A DNA stretch of 64,000 bases from contig NC_053048.1 of assembly GCF_003473485.1 (NCBI RefSeq), positions 45,008,755 through 45,072,754 on the forward strand, read 5' to 3'. The DNA comes from Medicago truncatula. Its lineage: Eukaryota; Streptophyta; Magnoliopsida; Fabales; Fabaceae. The notes below the pieces were generated by a model that saw nothing but the letters and a program-made list of their open reading frames with translations, was not told the DNA's origin and did no database searches. The translations under genes were made by a program, and so were the position numbers. Positions 10,801 to 22,976 of this stretch are shown here, in pieces (within the stretch, counting starts at the first letter, position 1; the number at the start of each line of letters is the position of its first letter).

Positions 10801-12225
10801 GTTCATGAAAATAGGAGATTAGGTGTGAGCATTAGCGTTGTTCATGAAAATAGAAGATTAGGTGTGAGCATTAGGGTTAAAATGGTAAAATTATGCAACA
10901 GGGTTTAGGTTAAAATTAGGGCTCATGAAAATATGAGATTAGGTGTGAGCATTAGGGTTGTTCATGAAAATATAAGATTAGGTGTGAGCATTAGGGTTAA
11001 AACGGTAAAATTATGCAACAGGGTTTAGGTTAAAATTAGGGCTCATGAAAATATGAGATTAGGTGTGAGCATTAGGGTTGTTCATGAAAATATAAGATTA
11101 GGTGTGAGCATTAGGGTTAAAACGGTAAAATTATGCAATAGGATTTAGGTTAAAATTAGGGCTTACGGGTTACCTTTAATATATAAGAAGATTAGGTGAG
11201 AGCAATAGGATTGTTCATGAAAATAGGAGATTAGGTGTGAACATTAGGGTTAAAACAGTAAAATTATGCAATAGGGTTTAGGTTAAAATTAGGGCTTACT
11301 TGTTAACTTTAATATATAAGAAGATTAGGAGAGAGCATTAGGATTGTTCATGAAAATAGGAGATTAGGTGTGAACATTAGGGTTAAAATAGTAAAATTAT
11401 GCAATAGGGTTTAGGTTAAAATTAGGGCTTACATGTTAACTTTAATATATAAGAAGATTGTTCATGAAAATAGGAGATTAGGTGTGAACATTAGGGTTAA
11501 AACAGTAAAATTATGCAATAGGGTTTAGGTTAAAATTAGGGCTTACTTGTTAACTTTAATATATAAGAAGATTAGGAGAGAGCATTCGGATTGTTCATGA
11601 AAATAGGAGATTAGGTGTGAACATTAGGGTTAAAACAGTAAAATTATGCAATAGGGTTTAGGTTAAAATTAGAGCTTACTTGTTAACTTTAATATATAAG
11701 AAGATTAGGAGAGAGCATTAGGATTGTTCATGAAAATATAAGATTAGGTGTGAGCATTAGGGTTAAAACGGTAAAATTATGCAATAGGATTTAGGTTAAA
11801 ATTAGGGCTTACGGGTTACCTTTAATATATAAGAAGATTAGGTGAGAGCAATAGGATTGTTCTTGAAAATAGGAGATTAGGTGTGAACATTAGGGTTAAA
11901 ACAGTAAAATTATGCAACAGGGTTTAGGTTAAAATTAGGGCTCATGAAAATATGAGATTAGGTGTGAGCATTAGGGTTGTTCATGAAAATATAAGATTAG
12001 GTGTGAGCATTAGGGTTAAAACGGTAAAATTATGCAATAGGATTTAGGTTAAAATTAGGGCTTACGGGTTACCTTTAATATATAAGAAGATTAGGTGAGA
12101 GCAATAGGATTGTTCATGAAAATAGGAGATTAGGTGTGAACATTAGGGTTAAAACAGTAAAATTATGCAATAGGGTTTAGGTTAAAATTAGGGCTTACTT
12201 GTTAACTTTAATATATAAGAAGATA
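10801..12225 (+). repeat. composite tandem array, units of 133, 114, 81 and 39 bp
   Basis: Units begin GTTCATGAAAATA or GCTCATGAAAATA at 10801, 10840, 10921, 10960, 11041, 11080, 11213, 11346, 11460, 11593, 11726, 11859, 11940, 11979 and 12112. The spacing alternates 39+81 (a 120-bp pair) at the left, then mostly 133 bp, with one 114-bp unit lacking 19 bp and a second 81+39 insertion. Each long unit contains AGGGTTTAGGTTAAAATTAG. The array lies in intron 1 of pseudogene B. Confidence 0.92.
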
Positions 12226-12510
12226 AATAAATATTTGAATAGAAGCAAAGCCGCACCACCATTTCAATTTTGGGATCAACCACTACGCGTTGACAACCTA
12301 CATATAAACAATAAATATTAACAAGTAAACATGGTTTTTGGTTAACTCACTTGTGAAGTACTCAAGATCATAACTAAATTCTCAATATGTTGTAATCTTG
12401 CAATTGGACCAAAGGGAAATGTATTTTTCTCTCTTTTAGCTGCATTCAACCTTCAATAAACTTGGAGCCGTAACAAAGATACATCTTGTCGTCCGACCAC
12501 TATATTCAAG

Positions 12511-13385
12511 GAGAAGGCGTCTGACGCCGGAGTAAACAACAACCCAACCAAAAAGCTACAAAAACCAACCAGCACGACCCAAAAAGGATCCACAAAGATC
12601 TAAAAGTACATGAATGACTACTGCTGCCAACACGGAGCGTCTATGCACCAAACCCTTTCGAGCAACGTCCAGACTCTAACCCAAACAAAACAAAAACCTA
12701 CACAACCAAAAAACAAACTGAACCAGCCACAAAACATGCCAGCAGCAACAACCCGCAGCAAAAACACCACCGTGGACCTCACCAAAACCAAACAAAAAGC
12801 ACTAAAAACCACCCACCGTCGGATAAACAAAAACAAGACAGCCCGACGGCGAAAACGTAGCGACACACACAAAGACGACCAAGAAAACCACCAAGAAGCA
12901 AAACAAAAGATAGATCCGAAAGTAACGAACTCACCACAAAGAGAACCCAAATCGACGGCGGCGTAGGGGCCACCGGATCAGAGAACACGGTGAGTTCAGC
13001 AGCTCGGGCGAAGAAGAGACAACGACCCACAGAACAGAGAACACACAAGGGTTGAAACAGGTGGTGGCGAGTGCACAAACGGTAGCCCAACGGAAACTCC
13101 ACAGCCCCAAAACAAACACTGATCTGTGAAGTACCAACCCTCACAAATAAACCGAACAACAGAAAACTGGTAAAACAGAACCACCGCGGCGGACAACCAA
13201 CGCCGACGGCCAATAGGTGGTGACGCCGTGAAAACAGCCATGCGCACCACTGCTGACGAACAGCTACATCTTGAAGGAGGGGATTGGATTGAGAGGGAGG
13301 AACTCTAGCAGTTGGAAGAGATACGGCTGTTTAAGACGAGGTCAGAAAAAGAGAAGAGAGAATCTCTCTATGGAATATTTTAGTC
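12511..13385. mobile_element. GC-rich insertion of unknown class within F-box copy B
   Basis: This block is much richer in G+C than its surroundings and interrupts F-box exon 1 cleanly on both sides. Several overlapping ORFs exist on both strands but are low-complexity products of the composition (Thr/Lys/Gln-rich on plus, Phe/Val/Leu-rich on minus). Its style on the minus strand, with many CCG/TCTTC pieces, resembles the 5' leader of plant LINEs, but no reverse transcriptase is present. The class is not established. Confidence 0.45.
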
Positions 13386-13958
13386 TAGCTTCAACACAAG
13401 TGTTCTTAAATTCTTCAAACCAGAGAAGTCCATAGGTGCTACTAGGCAGCACTTCTGTAAATGCAAATTCGTCAGAGAATCAGTGTGAGATAAGAGAGTC
13501 ATGGAAAATTTGTATGGCTCTATTTCCACAACAAAATCCCTATCGTTTGTTTCATATGACAATAGAAGTTCAATACTTTTGGCTCCCTTAGCGATTCCTT
13601 GGGAAATCAATCTACCAATGACCGATCTATATTCATCACCTAATGGAAAATTTACTCGGATTGAACTAATCATATCATCTTGATAATGCAGCATGAATTG
13701 ATCCAATCTTTTGGCAAATTCAGATTGAAACCCTTGAAGGAGTGGAAGGCTTTTCGGTAACTCTTGAACTGTATTATAGCGAAGTTCAAACATGTTTTGG
13801 AGATCAAAGTTTAGGTCCATCCTTAATCTCCATTCCTGAAGCCACCGCTTGGACAATGCACTGGTTTTCACCAAATCCTTCAAACCTAACTTTGAAAATA
13901 TAATCGATAAAATACAATCAGGCAACTCAATCTTGGGCTTTTTAGACCTCCTCTTCAT

Positions 13959-16532
13959 TGCTACTGCAATTAGTAATGAACACACACCAGAATTATAATT
14001 AAATTAAAAGCATAATCAATCAAAAAACTATAATTGATTAATTGTATTAATTTCATGATGGTAAGATACACCACAGGAAGCAATTATAGTTAAAAGGGTA
14101 AACAAAATTGAATAAATTAAAATTCCAAGTAGAACCTGCAAAAGAAAATTACTTGTTGTTGTAGAAGACGCTTAATGTCAGAACCTTCGTTCCTATAGTT
14201 TGTATTGAGATGCTTGTTGTGTTATGGGGACGACTTGGATGGAAAACCTAAGAAATTAGGATTTTAGTAAGCATATCTCGTTAGTATTTTTTTTTTTTTT
14301 TTTTTTACAAATACTACTCACAACTCAAAAATCCAAGTTAAACCCCAGAATGACCAATATATGCTTTAACTGAAATAAAAATTTCAAATTAATCCAAAAC
14401 TCTTTCATCGCATCGCTTAATCACTCAAACCCTGGAAACTTAATTCACGTATTCATCGTTCAAACCTCAAAAACTTAGTTCATGTATTCATCATCTCAAA
14501 CACTCACACCATCGTTTTTTAAAGCCATCATTGTTTTCACATGTTCATCTCTCAAACTAGCGTACGCCATGAGTTGATCGAAACTATGTAAAATCTGGAT
14601 AGAAATATATGAAATAGATAATAGTTTTTTAAACTATGTAAATTCAGTTTACGTAGTCAATGTAAACTGCGGTTACATAAGCTAAGTAAACTAAGTTTAT
14701 GTGTGTGTTTGAATATACCACACACTTGCACTCTATATAAGTTGTACTTCCGTGAACTCATATACATACATAACCTGAATTTACACTAACCTCTCACTAA
14801 CATTTATGAATAGAGCACAGATCAATGAAAATGATGTTGATTCAATCTTTGATCTTGGTTGCACACCTATGGTGATTTGCGGATGAAAGAGGTGAGGGTT
14901 CAAAATGATCACAAAAAAGGGGTTTTTAGAAATTAGGACAATTTTGGTATTTTTGTAAAATTTTAAGTAATTTTGGATGTAACTAGAATTATACGGGGTG
15001 AGACTAGAAAGAGTTTTTTTTTTTTTTTTTGACGTATAAGAGAATCTACGGGAGAATACATTGATTTTTTTGCTTATTTTTTCATTTCCAATCATACCTT
15101 TAACGAAATTTGTTTGCAAGAATGTTATATTGTTTGTGTCATTTAATAAGATAAGAGTTTGTATTATATTTGCTATATTGCTGATGTGATTGAAAAATAT
15201 AAGTATAGTTTGTTACATTATGAAAGTGCAAAATATTTATACATATAATTTGAATTAAAATCAAATTTTTATAAAAATATTATTCATAATTTATATGCAT
15301 TAACACAATAAAAAGAGTGAAAAAACAAATATAAAGAGTCCATCTGAACGTTAATATAAATAACGAGACACCTGAACGTTAATATAAATAACGAGAGACG
15401 AAGTGCCTATCTAACTGTTAGTATAAATAATGTTGGGAGAAGTATATCTATGCTTTTATAAGGGTATTCATTGTATTTATAAGGGAGGCCAAAACTTGAG
15501 GATGCTTTTGTATAGTGCTTGTAGTGTATTCATAGAAAGAGGATGGTGATGGAGAGAAGATAGAGGATAAGAAAAGTGATACTACCTCCGTTTCTTTTTA
15601 ATTGTCACTTTTTAATATTTTACACAAACCAAGACAATCATTAATTTGTTACTATTTTTGATGCAATAAGTTATACTTTTATTATAATGACCTTATTCAT
15701 TTAACATCTCATTTCATATATTTCTCTCTCCGTAATAAATAACTAAGGATAATATTGGTAAAACAACACTTAATATTGGTAAAACAAAAAATTTCTCTTT
15801 GCTTCATCAATTTTAATTTTTTTCTTACCTATACTCTTCACTACAAAAAAGGTGTCTCCCCTCTGCAATAACAAAAATATATCTAATCAAAAGCAAATCA
15901 AAGAATTTTTCTTATCAAGTCTACTACTTAAGGGAATAATAAGATGGATTAAGGAAATTGATCATTGACTTTGTACATGAAGATGTCTATTTGGTTTCCC
16001 AAATCCTTTTTGCAAAGAAAACAAGATTCAAGAAAGTGAGGTTGATGATCTTCAAATCTAGTATCGTAAAATCTTCCTAATATAGGCGAATAGAGATTTA
16101 TGTTGTAAAGAGTAGGGTGTAACCTACAGTTCTGGAAACAAAACCGTTTCAGACTAGGTGATGAAACGATGGAAGAGAATTTACGACAAAGAATGCAGAT
16201 TTTGGGTTGACTCCGAAGTGGTGATGGTGAATAGAGATTTTGGGTTGACTCCGAAGTGGCGAATAGAGATTTTCAGTTATCTTTGAAGCTACAATTTCTA
16301 ACTTTTGAGGTTAGATAGAATCAATTCTACATTAAATAGTATTTTGATTGATAACAACCACTTACGCATCACAGTATCTAAACATAAACCGATTCGGTCA
16401 AAAATCAATTTTGTCCATCACAAAACAAATCAAACACTTTGTTTACCACTACAATGATTCCTTCCTAACCAAAGTAAATTATACAATGTTATTAATTAAT
16501 AATAATGCAAAAATCATTATAAATAAATTAAC
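13959..16532. other. intergenic between F-box copies B and C
   Basis: 13959-14210 is the leader of copy B, with the conserved TTGCAG acceptor and AG|GTTCTACTTGG donor. A T-run of about 24 lies at 14287-14307. 15330-15430 has a short tandem repeat with the core GAACGTTAATATAAATAACG. Near 15586 a single CTCCGTT-type Stowaway-like end appears without its partner. No coding region is supported. Confidence 0.5.
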
Positions 16533-19500
16533 CTACACAATTGTTAGCTGACAATGTTCATTTACATCGTCTTTAAGCATCTCATGAATGAAATTACGTT
16601 TAAACCCCCAACAACAAACATTGGACCCCTTAGTCCATCTTCCAGCACCCATATAAAATTTGTCAAGAGAACTAAAAGTAATTTTCTTAAGCGAATATGC
16701 GTTCCTCAACAAGTGACTAGCCAACTCGATTACGTTTATTGTGCACACACAGCCATGCAATTCTACGTATTTCAAATCATTATGAAAAAATCCTGCATAT
16801 TCTCTTCTTTTCCTCTGAAGTCCAATCATATGTGAATTTTCAATCTGAAAAAGTGAAAAATAACTATCATAATGATAATACACACATGAAAATCTTAAAA
16901 TTATATCATTCATATAACACTAATGCAAGACTTAAATCATTATTTTAGTTAAAATAAGAACTAGTTTATTATATTACGGTTATGTTTGTCTAGGATAAAG
17001 TCAGCTTACCGTGTATAATGCTTACATAAATAACTGAAAGAAAGAAAAAAAAAGTTATCTGATAACAATTCTTTTCTCACGAGGTTATGTCATAGTTTAA
17101 GAAGTATTTTAGATTATCACATAAAATTTCACTCATTTTTTAAATTGACGAAATTCTAAATAATTTAAAATTATACATTTTTTTATTTTATATTTATTGG
17201 TTAATTCAACCACTAATTTTATCAAGCGTTTTAAACTTAATTAACCCACCAGCTTAACTTTTTTTTTTTTTTTAAAAGAAAGAAGCTTAACTTGTATAAG
17301 CTATAAAGTAACTAATTCGTTATGAGGCGTGTGTGTGCAAAAAAAATTAAAAAAATACACGCCATTTTTTATTTTAAAAATCATATATATTGTTCAATTC
17401 TTTCTTCTTCTACTTTTTTTTTGTTTATCTTATAAATAGAGCGTAAGTCTTCTGACCACACAAGACTTGGGTTGTAATATCATTGCTCATGAATTACATG
17501 ATTCAAGGACTTTGACCAGTTACAACCTTGAATTGTAATTTAATTAACTATAACTCACCAATTGAGTTAAATTAGGTTCCAATTTTCTTTTGACAAGTAG
17601 TGCACTAGCCAGAAATTCACACAGAATAAGTGAGGAATCTGGGGTTCGAACTCTGACCTCTGTGAGCCGTTTACAAGACAAATTATAGGTTCACTAGTTT
17701 TATAATGAGTAAATAGTCAATTTCCCCCCTGAAATTGTAAGTTTCATCAATTACCTCCCTGAAATTAACAAAACTTCAATTACCCCCCGAAATTTCACAA
17801 CGTCAGTCAATTTACCCCCTCCGTCAAATTTTTCTGTTAGTGAAGATGACGTTTTGCAAATACCCCCCCTGAAGTTTTGCACTTATGTGCAAAATGCCCC
17901 CCAAACTTAAAAATTTATATTATTTTTTTCTTAAAAACAAACAGTTAAATATTAAAGCTAACTATTAATTTTGGAGTTTGGAAAAACTACATACATATAT
18001 ACATCAAAATAGGGAAAAATGTGTATTTTTAAAGTGACAATAATGGTTATTTCTAATAGACAAATTATTATTTTTAGAGGTTTATAAACAAATTAATAAT
18101 CATATTTAAATTTATATTTTCTCCTTCACCATCTTAGTCTTTTAACTCCTCCAACTCCTTCAACAATTTGCTCAAACCATTTAAACTACTCAACCCCCAA
18201 TATTAATCCACAAATCATCCCATTATTGTCACTTTAAAAAATATATATTTTTCCCCATTTTGGAGCCTATTTTGATGTATATATGCATGTAGTTTTACCA
18301 TATTCCAAAATTAATAGTTAGTTTTGATATTTAACTATTAATTGTTTGTTTTTAAGAAAAAAATAATATAAATTTTTATGTTTGGGGGGCATTTTGCACA
18401 TAAGTGCAAAACTTCAGGGGGGTATTTGCAAAACGTCATGTTCACTAACAGAAAAATTAGACGGAGGGGGTAAATTGACTAACGTTGTGAAATTTCAGAG
18501 GGGTAATTGAGGTTTTGTTAATTTCAGGGGGGTAATTGATGAAACTTACAATTTCAGGGGGGAAATTGACTATTTACTCGTTTTATAATACACATAAATT
18601 TAACATTTAGTTCTGAAAATTGATTTAAGAAATTAAATTAAACTTACAATAATCATATATTAAGCGTATTGAAAAATGAATGAAGATGATTATAAATTAT
18701 CATTTTGTTTGCTACTATAAATTATATAAATGCTATATGGAATTTTACCTATTTATTTCTAAAAGTAAATAAAAAATGTTTTAATTTGAAAATTTCTTGA
18801 TAGATTAAGACTTTCAGTTAAATTATATTAAGGAAAATAAAGTTTCTAGTTGAAATCAGAATTAATTTCATCAAATTGATTTATATATAAACCATCTACA
18901 AAACTATAATTCATTAAAAAGACAAAATATAACATTGAAAATAAAGTGAACAATTTGCCAAAAAAAAAATGAAGAACCTAAAACAAATGGAGTTAAATGA
19001 CTCACCGTCACAGAAAGTTTTTCGAGATGATGAGAAGCCATTGCAATATCTAAAATCCAAAAGTAATCGAGATTATGATCATATGCTCCCTCAATAAATA
19101 ACTCTAAATTTTTAAGATTTTGAAATTCGACCAATACCTCCGTTAATTTCTCTACCTGTTTACACCATTAACAATAAAGGTAATTGTTATTTGTGGGTTT
19201 TTTCAACAATAAACATCAAGCAACAAACATGAGTTTTAACTTACTCACCTGTGAAGTGCTCATGATCATAGTTAAGTTCTCAATATAAAGCAAGCTTTCA
19301 TATGGATGAATGGCAAATGGAGTTTCTTCTCTGGTAGTTGCATTCCAAAAAACCTTTGATAACCTTGGAGCATTAACAGAGAATACCCTAGTGTAACCAC
19401 TATATTCAAAGGATGAGAGATTTAATGCATCAATAGACATCCTATAAGGAGACATGCCATCATAGCAACAATCAATTATGCTCAAACGACGCAGCTTCGG

Positions 19501-20526
19501 ACTGATAATTTTCATTCGACATATCATCCAACAATTCTTAAAGGTGACGTCCTCAAGTTGGAGACATTCAGAAAACAAATGAGGCACGATGTCGTCCGAT
19601 ATACATTCATGAAGTCCATCGAACACAATTGTTGTCACATTTTTTAATCCAGAAAACCCAATATGTTGAGAAATTTCTCTACCTCTGTAGCTAAACTTGG
19701 ATAACATATCAGCCTTAATGTTCATTGAGTGTACTTCACGACCATTACAAGAATATTCAATTGATGACAGATTTGATGCAAAGATATCGATATTCTTCTC
19801 CCTCCCAATTTCAACCCCGCAGTTAACGATGTTTAAATTAAACAACTTCGGACTAATTATTTTCAAGTCAGAATTGAACTCACAATCATTAAGGGTGAAG
19901 TCTACAAGATGAATGCAGCTGGACAACATACCCTGAAGCAAATCCTGCTTTACAACAACAAGATGCAACACAAGAGTTCTCAAATTATTGAAACCAGATA
20001 AATTTATAGGTGCTACCAAGTGGCATTTCTGTAGATGCAGATACGTCAAAGAATCATCGAGAGATAGGAGTTCAAAGACAAATTTGTATGGCTCTATTTC
20101 AAAATCAGAATTATTTTGATATGAGAAGAGCAGTTCAATACGTTCCACACCCTTAGCAATTCCTTTGAAAATCATTTTGTCAATGACATCACTATGTTGA
20201 TTACCTAATGGAAAATCCACTCGAAGTGAACGGATCATGTCACCTCGATGTTTCAGCATGAATCGATCCATTCTTGTGGCGAATTCCGATTGAAACGTTT
20301 TTAAAAGTGGAACTGGCAGGTTTTGTGGTAATTCTTGAAGTGTATTATAGTCAAACATGTTATGGAGATCAAAATTGAGGTCAATTCTTGATCTCCATTC
20401 ATGAAGCCATCGTTTGGACAATACACTTGTTTTCACCAAATCCTTCAAACATAACTTTGAAAAGATATATGATATAACACAATCAGGCAACTCCTCTTCA
20501 CTCTTGAATTTTTTACTCATCTTCAT
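16533..20526 (-). CDS. F-box/LRR (RNI, FBD-like) protein, copy C, intact
   Basis: Predicted SCF ubiquitin-ligase receptor, paralogue of copy A. Exons 20526-19249, 19155-19006 and 16844-16533 join in phase 0 with GT-AG borders and encode about 579 aa. The F-box is at residues 12-45 (ELPDCVISYIFSKLCLKDLV); leucine-rich repeats follow, then the exon-2 motif [20 protein letters not shown] and the exon-3 motif LKYVELHGCVC. Exon 3 is five codons shorter at its start than in copies A and D. A 5'UTR intron (donor 20699, acceptor TTGCAG ending 20532) precedes the start. Intron 2 is enlarged to 2.2 kb by a foldback element. It is divergent from A (for example ISYIF instead of LSNIF) but shows no stop or shift. 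The substrate is unknown. Confidence 0.87.
17707..18579. mobile_element. long-TIR foldback MITE in intron 2 of copy C
   Basis: Arms of about 300 bp are inverted copies; ends are GAGTAAATAGTCAATTTCCC and its complement. A 10-bp direct repeat GTTTTATAAT flanks both sides (17697-17706, 18580-18589). A second copy with its own 10-bp duplication is at 31253-32115. No coding capacity. Confidence 0.92.
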
Positions 20527-20862
20527 TGTTACTGCAACCAATAACAACATACACCATAGTTTGAATTTGAATTAACAACGTACACCAGAATTCGAATTAA
20601 CAACATAATCATTCAAAGGAAACATGTTATTTGATTAAATTAAATTGGAAGTAAAACAGAGAAACAGAATTGAATAAATTGAGAGTAAGTAAAACTTACA
20701 TCTGAAAAATTGGATTGGCGGAGAATACGCTGAAATTGAGAAGCTTCGGTTTGAGTTTGTGTCGGCTGAGATTGAGAATTGAGATCTATGTATAACAGTA
20801 GTTTACTTGTAGTCAGATAAGAAGCGTATCTTTATTATTATTTTAGGTAAATATAGTCAGAC

Positions 20863-20913
20863 GGGGGGGGGGGGGGGGGGGGGTATCGTGGTTTTTTTTT
20901 TTTTTTTTTTTTT
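20863..20913. repeat. G21 run followed by T22 run
   Basis: An uninterrupted run of 21 G (20863-20883) is followed 8 nt later by 22 T (20892-20913). It lies about 340 bp upstream of the start codon of F-box copy C, just beyond its leader. Its length may be an assembly or sequencing estimate. Confidence 0.9.
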
Positions 20914-21699
20914 GAGTAAATCTCGTGATTCTACTATATATACCAAAAAGGAAACAAAAAAAAAAACACAAATCTTGTCATGTCTTTTTTGTCATGTGGT
21001 CACATCTCAATCACTCATTTTGTACTAACTATCATATGCGGTCAAAAGTGTTTGAATGATCGATCAAGATCTGCATCATAGCATCTTAAATCAATTAGTA
21101 GCAAAATTAATGAGTAAATTTTATATATTATCCAACATTTCATAATGTGTGACTTAAAAGTTAAAACAACTAATATTAATAAATTTATATTATTAATTAT
21201 TAAATTAAAATAATAAATTTGAAGCCTAAAATAATGTGAGGTCCAAGATAGACACCTCAAAGCTTTGATGGAGGAACCACACAAATAAGTTAGGTTGGTT
21301 GATCAGTGATCTCTTATTTTTTGTTTTATTATGTATTTTACGTTGCTGAATTAAGTTGTTTGATGTATTTGAGATTGTTATGTTTATTGTATGTCGTTGA
21401 AATTAAATTACCTTAAAACTTAGAGGAATGATACGTGAACAACCAAATTGTACAACCAATAACTTACTTGATATTTTTAATAATATTTTGCTTGATTTCG
21501 ATTTCTGTGCTCCTCACAAAGTTAAAGGTTGTTGCATTGGTTGTCCAATTTTAGATGTACAAATAACATAGCTCTAAAACTTATAAGGTGAAAACTCAAT
21601 TCAGATTATATAATATGAACCTATCAAGTATAGAATTTTCCTATGGTGCACATTGCACGGACAGTTTATGTGGTCCATGTCTCACAAAACTTATATAAA
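20914..21699. other. intergenic, no gene seen
   Basis: AT-rich DNA. Around 21427-21570 a loosely inverted pair (GAACAACCAAATTGTACAACC and GGTTGTCCAATTTTAGATG) suggests a small MITE. Nothing else is supported. Confidence 0.4.
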
Positions 21700-22206
21700 C
21701 TAGCGAAAAGACGGGCACACACGTGTCCGTCTTTCTACTCTTTTTATTGCAGTAACGTTTAAAATTTATGAATGATGTTTTTTTTATGAAATTTTAATTT
21801 TGATTAAAATTAAAAATATAAATGTTTTTTGCTTTCAAATTATAACAAATCAAACTAATCATGATTATCTATTTCAATGAAACCGACAATATAACAAAAA
21901 TTATAATCTAAATTCTTATTTTTTTGAATGACACCAAGAACAATCATTGTTATAGAAAAAGTTGTTGTTTAAGGGTATAATTAGGATAGTGAAAAAGTAA
22001 GTATACACTCATCTAATTTGTTACACTTTTTAAATGATAAAGGAGAAAACTGGACATTTGTGTTTGTTTTTTATTTCAATATTTAAATTTATTCTTATCT
22101 ATTGTTACATGAGTTATTTGTATTAAAAATTGAGGACATTTTTTGAAGGAAAAAGTCAGCCCAAAAAAGATGAAAGAGGTTGTTTTTTTTGTATATAGTA
22201 TAGATA
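21700..22206 (-). mobile_element. complete small non-autonomous Helitron
   Basis: Read on the minus strand the element starts TCTATACTATATAC at 22206, preceded by A, and ends with a hairpin (AAGACGG/CCGTCTT stem, 21708-21733) followed by CTAG (21703-21700) and then T. Both ends and the A|T target fit the Helitron rules. At 507 bp it cannot encode RepHel. Internal sequence is shared with a 5' fragment at 39410-39556. Confidence 0.82.
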
Positions 22207-22287
22207 TTCGTGTTTAGTTCATTTCGATTAAAGCAAAACAAAGAAATATGAACACCTTGCATGATGTTGTTTTGAGCATGCTAGTTA

Positions 22288-22530
22288 CAAGATGAGTGAT
22301 GGTAGAGAAAAGGTGCTCCAACATCGTTGTGATCAACAACTTCCCTTTTATCATCACTCATATTAAAAACTCAACAAAGAACTGTGAAAAATTATGTGAC
22401 AGAACCAAATACCAAGAGGTTGTTATGAGTTAGATGTTGTCTTGCCATTAGAAATATGTCAGTTGGAAAGACAACAAGATCTAGCTCAAAAACAACCTCT
22501 TGGAACACCTTCCCTTTCATCCTCACTTCT
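22288..22530. other. imperfect hairpin repeats
   Basis: ATGAGTGATGGTAGAGAAAAGG near 22294 can pair with CCTTTTATCATCACTCAT near 22361, around a central GTTGT-GATC-AACAAC. A third related, inverted copy lies at about 22490-22530. It could be a decayed inverted duplication or a small-RNA-type foldback. No known miRNA sequence was recognised. Confidence 0.4.
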
Positions 22531-22976
22531 TTTATTATGTTGTTTTATATCAATTAGATTAAACTATCTTTTGATAATCAACATGAGCTTTTAGAGAATT
22601 TGACTACATATTGTATCATATTTCAATTCTACTTTATGATAATACATTTATATATGTGAAATATTAATGTATACTAATAAGTTTAAATTAATAAAAAAGT
22701 TAACAAATTTATATTTTAATTCAAAGGGCAAAATATAATATAATAATATATAATATTATTCATATTTACTTAAATAGATCTGCATACCTATTTGAGGTTT
22801 TTATGTTTAAAACTTAAGACTTAAAGGATTTATCTGGTATTTTTGGCACACTTATAGGACAAAAAAGATATTTTACCTAGTTTTTAATAAATTTTATATA
22901 GAACACAAACAATAATTTTTTTTTGGTTCAAACAATAATCTTATATATGTCTAACAAGTGATGCATGTGTTCTAGA

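Larger units (their letters stand above)
8990..13958 (-). pseudogene. F-box/LRR copy B, broken
   Basis: Exon 1 starts at 13958 (MKRRSKKPKIELPDC, F-box at residues 12-45) but is cut at about 13388, after the motif [11 protein letters not shown]. Foreign GC-rich DNA occupies about 12511-13385. The last part of exon 1 reappears at about 12510-12352 with further small deletions; about 190 codons of the repeat domain are missing. Exon 2 survives at 9130-8990 (47 codons, [10 protein letters not shown] motif, good splice signals). No exon 3 is found; its place is taken by the 7744-8935 DNA. Intron 1 has grown to about 3.2 kb through a probable LTR, a Helitron end and a tandem array. A truncated 192-aa F-box ORF (13958-13380) remains open. 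Confidence 0.85.

Noticed and set aside
10801..12225. CRISPR-like array
   Set aside because: Whole units repeat, with no unique spacers, in a plant nuclear intron.
12610..13250. Overlapping ORFs of 70-144 codons in the GC-rich block
   Set aside because: They overlap on both strands, are low complexity and have no family motifs; they reflect composition.
14781..15119. 112-codon minus-strand ORF
   Set aside because: Contains a T-run translated as Lys and has no family resemblance.
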